Of a stretch of DNA of 64,000 nucleotides, positions 1 through 9,100 are shown piece by piece (the first letter of the stretch is position 1; each line of letters opens with the position of its first letter). The notes beneath the pieces were generated by a model. The model was not told the DNA's origin. It searched no databases and worked only from the letters and a program-made list of their open reading frames with translations. The position numbers and the translations under genes were made by a program. The stretch comes from Ixodes scapularis (lineage: Eukaryota; Arthropoda; Arachnida; Ixodida; Ixodidae), in assembly GCF_016920785.2 (NCBI RefSeq), contig NW_024609884.1, forward strand, positions 31,540,080 through 31,604,079. Reading direction: 5' to 3'.

Positions 1-93
<93 letters not shown>
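1..93. repeat. (AT)n microsatellite
   Basis: An uninterrupted AT dinucleotide tract fills the left edge and probably continues beyond it. Confidence 0.98.
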
Positions 94-96
<3 letters not shown>

Positions 97-287
97 GTCC
101 AAAGGGTTTCCGAGTTTTGGGGGTTTTTTGTTTCCTTCTCGTGCCGATACCTTTTTTCGAACCGAGTGGCGCATTGCCACGCATCTCAGCATGACAAGAG
201 AAAATGCCCTAGTTCGGGCAGGTTCCCTAGTTCTGGCAGATCGTCCAGGATAGAGCCATGCGTGCGTCCAGTTGACTTCTTTTTTCA

Positions 288-385
288 GTACCGATTAAAA
301 ACCGACTAACCGGTTAAAAAATTTGATCGCGATTAAAGCCTTAATCGATTAATCGGAAGGTTAATTGATCATTTGTCCAGCCCTA
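288..385. mobile_element. hAT-type transposon end with TTAATCG-like subterminal motifs
   Basis: A block of short, partly self-complementary motifs (accgattaa, accggtt, ttaatcgattaatcg) ends in tttgtccagcccta. Read on the other strand this is TAGGGCTGGACAAA, a start typical of hAT elements with repetitive subterminal regions. Only one end is recognisable, so this is a remnant. Confidence 0.45.
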
Positions 386-1349
386 AATATAATATAATAT
401 AATATAACCGCAACCGACCGTACATTGAGAGGGTGAGAGTTCAAATCCTAGCTCCGCGGTTTATTTTGGCTTTCGCGGCGGTTTTGTAAAACAGCGATTC
501 ATTTCATGAAGTGTTCATTCATCTGCATATTTTCGAATACATATATAAAGTATGCCCGCACTTGATTTGCAATTTCTTTTTAAGACGTAGGTGTAACATG
601 GCACAACAACGAAGATTAGTAAAAGGAATGAACAACACAACATATTTTTACAGCTTTCTGTGTTCTTACTGTTGTGTTTGTTCCTCTCCTTAGTCTTCGA
701 AAACCGGACGTGTCGTCCGGTTTTCGTCCTCTATGGTATTCTCCACAAACACCGTAACTTAACCAGCACGCTCCATTTCCACGAGAGAATAGTGTTCCAT
801 GTTTTGGGTTATTGCATTTACATTATGTTTGACTTTCACCAAATAGCCCAGCTCTTAATTGTATTACTTGTTCCACTTAGCAGTATTTTACTAGAGGATG
901 GATAAAGTTCTGCTCCTCCCTTCAGTGTTGGCGAAGACTCGCCTTCATGTATTAGGTTGAAATAATTAAACTATAGTGACGAGAAGGTGCGAACGGTTCT
1001 TCCAGCATCCAGTGAGAACTTTCTTAGGGTTGTTTAGAAACGCTGCCGAACAACAAAACAGGGATGTTAATTTCCATTTTTATTACATAGAATGCGATGA
1101 TCCCCGAGTAGCGGAAGCATAGAGATCAGTGAGCGGAAGTGACATTTATGCTAGGGTATAAAACTATATAATGTAAGTAGATGTAGTGAACAAACGTTGG
1201 AGCTAGAAACGTGTGCAACTTTTGACCAATTAGAAGTATTAAGACATATCTAGGTTCCTTGAACTTCACGTCGTTGGATATATGGGACTACTTTAAACAA
1301 TTTATTATAAAATGGCCATCTAAGATTTCAATTAAACAAATTATTGGAA
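386..1349. other. Intergenic stretch without a supported gene
   Basis: It contains a short (TATAA)n tract at about 388-410 and, at about 437-448, a sequence like a pol III B box (gagttcaaatcc), possibly a SINE relic. Short open frames here have no recognisable protein features. Confidence 0.5.
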
Positions 1350-1500
1350 AAACCGAAATAAACCGGTTTTCAGGAACGTGTAACCGGTAACCGAAACCGC
1401 AAAAATTAAAACCGTAAAAAACCGAAACGAAACCGTTATCAACAAGAAGCGGTAACCGTAACCGTAACCGAAACGTTATATTTTTCGGTCTGAGTCCCTG
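1350..1500. mobile_element. hAT-type transposon end with accggtaaccg subterminal array
   Basis: A dense array of accg/ggtaaccg motifs ends with cggtctgagtccctg; the reverse strand starts CAGGGACTCAGACCGAAA. The arrangement matches the end of a hAT element with subterminal repeats. The opposite end was not found. Confidence 0.4.
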
Positions 1501-2106
1501 GCCGAGACTGCAGCCTGTAGATTGTGTACATCTTTTGATGGGTCGCTATACTTGAGATTTATTTCAATGCGAAAGCATTAACTGTCCCATTGAGTAAACC
1601 GGCGTCGTATTTTTTTTTTTATTTCTTTTTTTTATGTTTCAGTGTTTACAAAATCACAGTCCAGCGTGCAACCTTCACAGTCCAGCACGTGCGCGTTAGT
1701 CGCTTCGGTATGCGAGCAAAGCACGCGTCGTACGTAGGAACACTCATAGTAGTACCGTCCACACGCTCTTTTTTGAGGGGCAGAGGTGTCGTTAGACACC
1801 ATGCCTTTTTCTCTGCCCCCCCCCCCCCCCCCCCCGGCCCCCCCAGACCACCCCAACACAAATAACGTGCACAAACAAAAAAATGGTGGCTTCTGTTTTT
1901 CTTTTATGTTTGTTAGGGGAAGTGACAAACTACAAATCTCTCCCCCCTTCCCTCTCCGTCCGAAAAGTGTTAGAGATTTGATCGGTTCACAATATCCTAG
2001 TTTACCCTTTTTTTTACTGCGTCTGACGGTTCTCGGCCAGCTTTCCTCTGGATACCCTTTCTCTGTCGCCCATTAGGCTTTCGGTTACGTATGTGTTTCT
2101 TACATC
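1501..2106. other. Intergenic stretch with poly(C) tract
   Basis: No gene is supported. A 20-bp C run sits at 1816-1835 followed by GG and another C run. The proline- or glycine-rich open frames crossing it are translations of this low-complexity sequence. Confidence 0.6.
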
Positions 2107-2127
2107 GTGATTAGTGGGAGGTCGCCG

Positions 2128-2142
2128 GTCGGTGACCGAGTG
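2128..2142. repeat. Target-site duplication, left copy
   Basis: The 15-bp sequence gtcggtgaccgagtg recurs exactly at 3146-3160, directly after the poly(A) tail of the intervening LINE. This is the expected footprint of target-primed reverse transcription. Confidence 0.8.
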
Positions 2143-3145
2143 AGTTTTTTAGGACAGTGGCTAGAAGGTGAGGCTGGATCTTCCCGCTCGCGGATCTTAA
2201 AATTCTACAAAGAAATTGAAGCAGCGATTAAGTTTTTTAAGGGCCGCTTCTCTGATGAGTACCTTGACAAGGTGAAACGAAAGACCCTGTACTGGGACAC
2301 GCTCGACATGCTAATTCCTGTCCCACTGTATCGGATGTGGGAAGGAATTAACAGCAGTGGAGTCAGATGTTTTCAAACGGCTCCGACGCTATCCCGTAAG
2401 AACAGCTACAAAAAAAAAAATTTTTCTTGCGTCTACATCTGAGAGTTCTCCCGGTAAAAACATGGTTGGAGCAAAAGGGTTTTTTTTTTTTTTTGTACCG
2501 TGGTCCACGAACTGCGCGCTTTGTCCTTTTCCAGAGACTCTTGAACATGTTATCCTATTTTGCACAAATGCTGAACTTTTTTGGGCACAGCTGCGGGCGG
2601 CACTAGAAGTTGATCTGTATGTGTCGTGGCGAAGTGCAATGTTTCTTGAGTGTGGGACGGGAAGAGATAGTCGAGCCTTTGAGGTTCTGACCATCCTTGG
2701 TTTACGTACGCGTTGTGGAGGTCAAGAACGGATCACCTTCATGTTGTCGAAGGAGGGAAACCTGCGTGGAGGCATTTTTTGGATGGTTTTGTGTACGCCA
2801 GCTCGCTGATTGCGACGACAGAGCAGGAGGGGCTTGAGTGTTGGGGAAACACTGAAGGCTCGGCTCGGAGTGCGCGGTTTCTCTGCCATCATCAAGTAGA
2901 GGCACGCCATTTGCCTTGCGGCGGTCTCCAGGGTTAGTACTGCCTATGCATTTGCGGCCTTTGAACTGCGGATTAGACACGTGAACTGTTGTGTCGCTTT
3001 GTGTTACTTTGCACGCTGCACACTGTGTTATGCTGTTTTGTGCTTTTTCTGCACTTTTATTGCATGAGGAAGTGTGAACGAATTTTTTTTAAACATGTAC
3101 ATAAAGATCAATTTAAAATAAAAAAAAAAAAAAATAAAAAAAAAA
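2143..3145 (+). mobile_element. 5'-truncated LINE (Tx1/L1-like ORF2 3' end) with poly(A) tail
   Basis: Disrupted reading frames on the + strand encode the C-terminal part of a non-LTR retrotransposon ORF2. A cysteine/histidine cluster of the type CALCPFPETLEHVILFC (about 2511-2562) resembles the C-terminal zinc finger of Tx1/L1-like ORF2 proteins. It is followed by a WRSRTDHLHVVEGGKPAWRHF stretch typical of their extreme C terminus. Frameshifts occur near 2420 and 2710, where A and T homopolymers interrupt the frame. The copy ends in a poly(A)-rich tail (3117-3145) and is bounded by a 15-bp duplication, so it is a 5'-truncated, dead insertion. The clade assignment is inference from motif style. 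Confidence 0.75.
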
Positions 3146-3440
3146 GTCGGTGACCGAGTGGGCTAGCGCACACCAACTCGGAGCACGTGGAGCGAAAGCT
3201 CGCGCTGCAGCACCCAGCTAGGGATCATGGGTTCAATCTGGTTCAATCCCCACGCCTGCCCGTTTCGAGCTGGATGAACATACCGGCGTGCGGTGTGCGG
3301 TCGTGTATTTTTACTGCGTGGTGCGCGTTAAAGACCCCAGGCTGCTCATCTGCAGCTGTGAGACAAGTCGCCCGACGCCCGTTGAGACAGACCAAGTTCA
3401 GGCTGTATAAACATACACACAACCCAATTACATCGTGGTT
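3146..3440 (+). mobile_element. tRNA-derived SINE (interrupted by the LINE insertion)
   Basis: An A-box-like start (tgaccgagtgggctagcgc) is followed by a B-box-like ggttcaatccc at about 3240 and a body containing gcgcgttaaagacccca. That tail motif also occurs, in altered form, in the SINE at 40.2 kb. The 5' copy of the target duplication at 2128 suggests the LINE landed inside this SINE. Confidence 0.55.
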
Positions 3441-3941
3441 ACATACATAATCACGCATACCGAAACTTTCCAAATCCTACATTAGCCACCTAATTACGAC
3501 TTCGGTGAATATTGCAGTGCACGCTGCTAAGAAATTGTTTTCTCTCAAAAGCGGACTCCCGATATTTAGCAAGTAACGACATTCTTTCTCCGGGTAAAAA
3601 ATATGAAAGAATATGTGGGTGTTTCGCCATAACATTTGATAAGTAGAAAAAAAAAAAAAAAACGCTTAAATTTCTAGCAGGGCATATAATAAGGACCACA
3701 GAACCACAGCACAGAACTGCCTGAAGGGTAGAGCGATAACTCGCGAGATTTATTGGAGGCTGCACCGCTGATCGGGAACGGCGAACAGCCGAGCCGCCGA
3801 GCCCGAGCGGCGTCCGCGAAAAGGAGAGGAGGAAAGGGGGTGCTTTCGCAGCTGAGAACAGCCAAGCTGGCCAAGCGGCGGCACCAGGCTCACGCAGCCA
3901 GCGGCGTTCAAGGAAACCTCGGTAGAGGCCGCCAAGAGTCA
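3441..3941. other. Intergenic, GC content rising towards a promoter
   Basis: No gene is recognised. A poly(A) run lies at 3646-3662. From about 3760 the sequence becomes GC-rich, leading into the CRE-containing block at 3945. Confidence 0.5.
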
Positions 3942-3944
3942 GGA

Positions 3945-4117
3945 TGACGTCACGATGACGTCAAATATGTTGATCACCCCCTCCGGCAACTAGGACGGGT
4001 ACTGCCGTTAACATCCATGTTCCCTCGGGGCGCTCTTTCTGCGCTCAAGCGTAGGGTTCTTGTTTTCACCGCCTCAAAATATGGCGTTACGATCGACTTT
4101 GCCGCCGGGCCGGTGGC
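3945..4117 (+). promoter_or_regulatory. CRE-containing promoter/5' exon block, left arm of an inverted duplication
   Basis: Two TGACGTCA sites (3945-3952 and 3956-3963) are followed by a GC-rich stretch. The whole block recurs in reverse orientation at 5332-5509 with roughly 85-90% identity by eye. It looks like the core promoter and first transcribed bases of the candidate gene starting at 4119. Confidence 0.6.
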
Positions 4118-4118
4118 C

Positions 4119-4365
4119 ATGGCAACGGCAACGGCGCAACCGGTGCCACCGGTGCAACGGCAGCAACGGTCTCCGACAGCCGCTGAGCGTGATCGTCAGC
4201 TCCGAGTGTTCTGCGGAAAACGTGGTGTTCGCTCGGTCCGCGCTAATTTGACTTCGAAAGTTCTGGTGCTCTCGGAAGAGGATACCTTGGCGCTACTGTT
4301 CTGCGAAATGGTGCGGGAACTCAAACAAGTCGAAAGTCTTGTCGAAAGATGTTCCGAAGCGAGAG
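4119..4365 (+). CDS. Candidate first coding exon of an unrecognised small gene
   Basis: An ATG in a strong context (gtggccATGG) opens 82 codons, beginning MATATAQPVPPVQRQQ and containing the acidic-helical stretch VLSEEDTLALLFCEMVRE. The exon ends at a good donor (gag|gtaaag). The frame extends further upstream to an ATG at 4017. It lies directly downstream of a CRE-bearing promoter block. I do not recognise the family. The obvious downstream acceptor (4533) joins in phase 1, which does not continue the longest downstream frame, so the model is unresolved. It may be a young gene, a decayed gene or chance. Confidence 0.3.
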
Positions 4366-4532
4366 GTAAAGTTTCGTTTTTCGTCGCTTTCGTTCCAAGC
4401 CCGTTCCATGTGGTGCAATCCTGGTTGCGATTTTCAGTCTCGTGCGGCAGAAACCCCGTAAACACAGCACTTAGCACACGTTTGTTTTCGTTTTTACTTA
4501 CGTATGAGTGACGTTGCACCTGAAATTTGCAG

Positions 4533-4809
4533 GCAGATCGAACCGTACCACGTGCTATGCGCACAGGACGACACTGGCATTTTTGGTGTTCTCCTTTTGC
4601 TCACAGACCCTTGCCTTACTTTTTTGGGCAAGCTTGAGTGCTTTCTGGCGTGCATTCTCAATCTGATATACAAGGATGATGTGATGAAGAATCTTAGAGC
4701 TTTCATGACAGAACAGTCGGAGACCTCTGTCCAGCAATCGGCTACAAGTTCTCCAGCTGCTATGAACCCTGGTGAATTTAAAACCTCATTTGAAAATGTC
4801 TGTAGCTAA
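4533..4809 (+). CDS. Candidate second exon of the same small gene
   Basis: A tttgcag acceptor precedes an open frame that starts QIEPYHVLCAQDDTGIFG, contains KLECFLACILNLIYKDDVMK and ends at TAA 4807-4809. An AATAAA follows at 5052-5057, with a GT-rich stretch after it, as expected for a 3' end. The phase does not match the simple splice from 4365. The protein is not recognised and could be chance coding. Confidence 0.25.
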
Positions 4810-5331
4810 TAGGAAAGCACAGAAACCGTAAAACAAATCATCTATCAGCTGAGTAACAAAAAAAAAATTTTTTTTTGTCCACGAAACATTGAAGTTTCTG
4901 CTGATCAAAACTGTGGTGGTGCGATGTCTTCTATAAATGTATATTTTTTTCATTGTGCTCTTTTTTTGCATCTCGTGCTATCTGTTCTATTGTTCCGTAA
5001 ATTTTATTATCTGTATTTATCTTACATTTTATGTATGAGATCTGTGTAAATAATAAAGAATGTATGAAAAGTATGTGTGTGCTCCTTGCCTCCTACCCAC
5101 TTGAGGAGCAGCTTCTCTGAAGTTGCGCTACAGTGGTTTATGAACAAAGATATAAAAAAAAAAAGCCCCAGAAGACGAGAATGAAATCGACGAGAAATTA
5201 AATCAAGAAAGCGAACCGGGGGCCGGGGGCCGGGGGCCGGGGGGGGGGGGGGGGGGGGGGGTAGCGAGCGGGCGCGAACCGGACGCCCGGAAGGAGACAG
5301 GACAACTTGCGCCATCTAGGGGCAAGTAGGG
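4810..5331. other. Possible 3' UTR, then GC-rich low-complexity sequence
   Basis: An AATAAA at 5052-5057 may end the upstream candidate transcript. Further on, three cgggggc units (5217-5238) run into a 23-bp G tract (5239-5261), a potential G-quadruplex region. No gene is supported. Confidence 0.5.
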
Positions 5332-5509
5332 GCGGCCCGGTAGAGGCGGCGATTGCAGCGCCATGTTTTGAGGCGGCGGAAACAAGAACCGTACGCTTGA
5401 GCGCAGAAAGACCAGAAAGAGCGCACCGAAGGAGCATGGATGTTAACGGCTCTACCCGTCTTAGTTGCCGGACGGGGTGATCAACATATCTGACGTCGCC
5501 GTGACGTCA
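5332..5509 (-). promoter_or_regulatory. Inverted copy of the CRE promoter block (right arm)
   Basis: On the - strand this reads TGACGTCA (5509-5502), then a CRE variant, then the same run of sequence as 3945-4117, including the ATG at the end of the shared aacatccatg motif. It carries an in-frame 9-bp insertion relative to the left arm. It lies just upstream of the UBE2E gene and may also contribute to that promoter. Confidence 0.55.
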
Positions 5510-6012
5510 CCCTACTTTTCTCTTTCTTTTTCGCTCATCGGTCGCTCTTTTCTCGCTTCTTCGCTCGCTCGGGCGCCCGGAGCGCGTTACAATAGCCAAG
5601 GCTACGGCTGCGCCGGCCTGGCGGCACAGCGTTCGACGTTCTGTACACAGTGGGTGGCTGTCGTTCTGTGAGTCGTGATTTGTTTTGTAGTACTTCTTGA
5701 ACGTCGTAGTTCCCGGTAGCTCTACGAAAGCTGATCGAAATCTAAATGTTGTGGACTGATTACGGGGCTCTTGGACGCTCCGTGTGGGTGTATTTTTTCT
5801 AATAGGATCAGGCATCCACTCCTGTCTTTGTTAGGGCTGTGAGCACTTCGGCGTTCCTAATCGTGATCTCGGCTGGTGGCATCACCTCATGCTCCCCGTA
5901 TTTTTCATGTTGCCTTATGGCCGGTGCCAGGATTAATATGTCCAGCCTTGTCGTCTTAACCCCTGTGGGTTTCTGTTTTGTTCGTGCTTTTTTGTTTTGC
6001 TTTGGGGGCATA

Positions 6013-6193
6013 GTTGCGAAGTGACGTTTGGTGAGATATGTCCGGTGGTCATACCCAGGCTGGACGTTCCGAGTTCTGAATCTCCCCCTGGAAGAAGCAG
6101 CTCCGCGGTCGAAGATCAGGACCCAAGGAAGGATCAAGACGGCACGAATTTGAGTCCGAACATGTCGAAGTCATTAAGTACCAGTGCCAAGAG
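6013..6193 (+). CDS. UBE2E: UBE2E 5' exon, N-terminal extension (start uncertain)
   Basis: A pyrimidine-rich acceptor ends at 6012 (catag) and a strong donor follows 6193 (gag|gtgagt). The frame that joins the next exon reads SESPPGRSSSAVEDQDPRKD and then MSKSLSTSAKR, with its only in-frame ATG at 6162. An upstream ATG at 6038 reads MSGGHTQAGRSEF and stops, one base out of frame with the conserved part. Confidence 0.6.
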
Positions 6194-9100
6194 GTGAGTG
6201 TGTCAATCGTTCCTTCTTAGGACTAAGGCGGTACCCACGTCGGGGACCACTTGCCCTTGCATAAGATATCCGTTCCAGTGTGCTCTTTTTCACTGTACAC
6301 GCCTGAAAATCAGCGGCTGGTATGCAGTCGAGGTGTTGCACGAAGCGTGCGGCGCTGAACTTTTTTTTTTTTTTTTTTCTAGGATCCAAAAGGAACTCGC
6401 GGAAATTACGCTGGACCCACCGCCTAATTGCAGGTGATGTTATTTATTCATTTACGTGAGAGTAGTAGCCATGGGCCTTTTCCTGTCCGGTGTTTCTTTT
6501 TCTTTTTGTTCCTCTGTGTTGCACTTGTTCGCATGCTGCTCGAATTAGTATCGGTCTGGTCGTTACGATTCACAACCATTTTGAAGGCACTATCTGTCTG
6601 GTCATTACGTTTGACTGAACCGTTTTGAAGGCACTTTCCGGTGCATGCCCGTGGCGTTATTGACTGGGCTGTAGGTAAACCTGTTTGTTGAACCAAAGCA
6701 AGTGTGCAGGCGAGCTGGTTCAATACTGATATGGTAACTCAAGAGCCGGGAAAAACGGGACGGACAACACAAAGCTCCAACGTTGTGGTGTTCGTCCCGT
6801 TTTTCCCCCGCTCTTCGGTTACCACGACTGTTAGCTGTCGTCCACCTGGAAGCATTACACAAGCGGTAGTAAGCATTTTCCTATTGCAAAACAAAACCAC
6901 TGCCCATAGGCAGTGCTTGAAGTCTCCCCTCAGTTGTTGGATTCTACAAAAACTTGAGGAGGGGTTTGTATTGGATGCACTCGGAACCAACTTGACTGGT
7001 GCATAAACGTTATCAGTGTGCATAGTAAGGAACGCGACTCGATGCAAGCCTTCCGATTATTTTTCGCGTTTGTGGTCGGTTTTTTATAATTATTATTATT
7101 ATAAAAATAAGATTTAGACATGTGCCTTTTGGTGGCACATGAAATTAGCATGTCTTCTTCCAAGGTCCCGTACTCGTTATATTGGTTCCACTAAAGTCAC
7201 TGGATCCTGGGAAAGTAACCCAAGCTCCCCGCGTGGTCGCCATCTTGGTCCGTGGAATGAGCAATTTTTCCTTGACCCCTCCGTTCTTGGTGAGCCGATC
7301 TAGATTCGCTGGTGACACGTAGCTTTATTGAGTCTTTTTTTTTTTTGTATACCGAGATTTTGCAAGCCACACACCGGCGAAACAAGCGTACACGTTCGTA
7401 CCACCATCAGATGCTGTGTCGGTGCTTGGAGGCACTGAAAAATAAGTTTACTGTCTTGAAATGCGCAAGAAGAACAATATAATTGTAAGAGATCCATGGA
7501 GATGGGCATGATTAATAAGTTGATTGCATGCACAGTGCCAAAGACTCCTATATTGGCGAGGAACGCTTCCAGTACGATGATGCTCCATGGTGATCTTGGC
7601 GCGACTGGTTTAGAACGACCCCCTGGAAGCTTCGAAGATTTGAATGGACCACGATGGCGATTTCCATGGGAACTTAGGGCGATTAGCCAATCACCTTGCG
7701 AGATTTGGGTCTTTTGTATGTTAGTATCCGTTTGTGTGCGGCTAGCAGGTAGGGAAGGCAATGGCGCTATTTTCCCAGGATCCAGTGACTTTAGGTTCCA
7801 CCAATGCGTGGGGAAGGGATCGCTTCTGCGTCCCTTTTTCATGGAAGGTCTATCAATCAAAACATTTCGCCGGTCTCCGGTGCTGCAAGAAACGTTTTTA
7901 ATTTAACTGAAGGCACTAATTTTAAGCAGTGCTAATGCATTGCAAATCTTGGTATATTCTGGGTCTTTGAAACTCTTTGGACTTTGTCTTGAAATATCTT
8001 AGCCAGTGCTGTGCTAGGTGGAATGTGATAACATTGTGCATCCACTTGTGCAGTGGAAGCACGGTGCAATTTTCTCGTCCTCTTTTTTTTTTGTTGAGTG
8101 CCATAGCCTCCCGCAAAGTTCGGCCAGGTTCTCATGAACTTGCCTGCTTACACTTATTATCGTTGCTCAGAAGTGGCTGAATGATATCCTAGCGATTTTT
8201 TTAATTGTATTTGCCAAGTTTGTTGCTGTATTTGATCAATTATCTACCCTAGTACTTTATTTCTGTATATATTCTGAATGCTGCATTATTATGAATATTG
8301 AATTTGCTTTGTAATATATGGTGTTGCCTAAGGAATGACAGCATGTCGATGAGTCAATTTCTTTCTTCAGAAATTGGCATAGAAACCTACTTTAAAGCTG
8401 CTGATTTCTGTATAGTTTGGTTTTACTAGCTCATCTAATATTTTCATGAAAGATTTTAGGCTATCATTACAAAAGGTGTACACTGCGTGACACTGTTAGC
8501 GCGAACACAACATTGATGCGTTTTCACATTTGACTCGGACATGTCTTTAAATAGTATAAAATTTTGCCTCTTAGGTTGGTGCTCAAAATGAGCACTTTCC
8601 ACGACACTATCGTGTCGTGTCGTGTACTCCAGAAAAAAAAGCTAGTTTCGTGCATTGTTAATACGCTGCACGAAGTAGGTTCTTACAAGATTTGGTTGTT
8701 TGTCTACTCTAAAATGTACCTACAAATATCTTACTCCCGCATAAAGAGAGAAATTAGTAGTGCTCCGCGAGGAGTCTGACTTTTTTTACTATGATTCTTG
8801 AGGTGAAAATGATTATAGTAGTTTTTGATGACGGTTTTTCAATTCTGGGAGAAAAACTGGCAATCGCTTGTTTGTGCAAACAGTGTCGTGTAGTGTACAT
8901 ACAAACTTTGCTGATGTAGCTAAAAATGTGTAACAGTTTTTTCTCACAACCTCGACCTGCCCTAAAATCAGTGAATCCGGTGTGTCGGAGATTAAAAGGT
9001 GTTCACAAATTTTTATGTGCATCTTATGAGCACCTTTGTCAATATGTGAGAGTGAACCCTGACTTAGAAGCGTGGAGTGTTAACTGTATGGTTCTCTTCC

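Noticed and set aside
1786..2076. Proline-rich protein at the C tract
   Set aside because: It is a translation of a C homopolymer with no conserved flanks.
5808..6137. Minus-strand frame containing MPPKQNKKARTKQKPTG
   Set aside because: It is antisense to the UBE2E 5' exon and has no recognised family or promoter; probably chance or a small transposon remnant.
7300..7906. Long open frames on both strands (186 and 136 codons)
   Set aside because: They overlap each other inside a TIR element in a UBE2E intron and show no domain or splice context.
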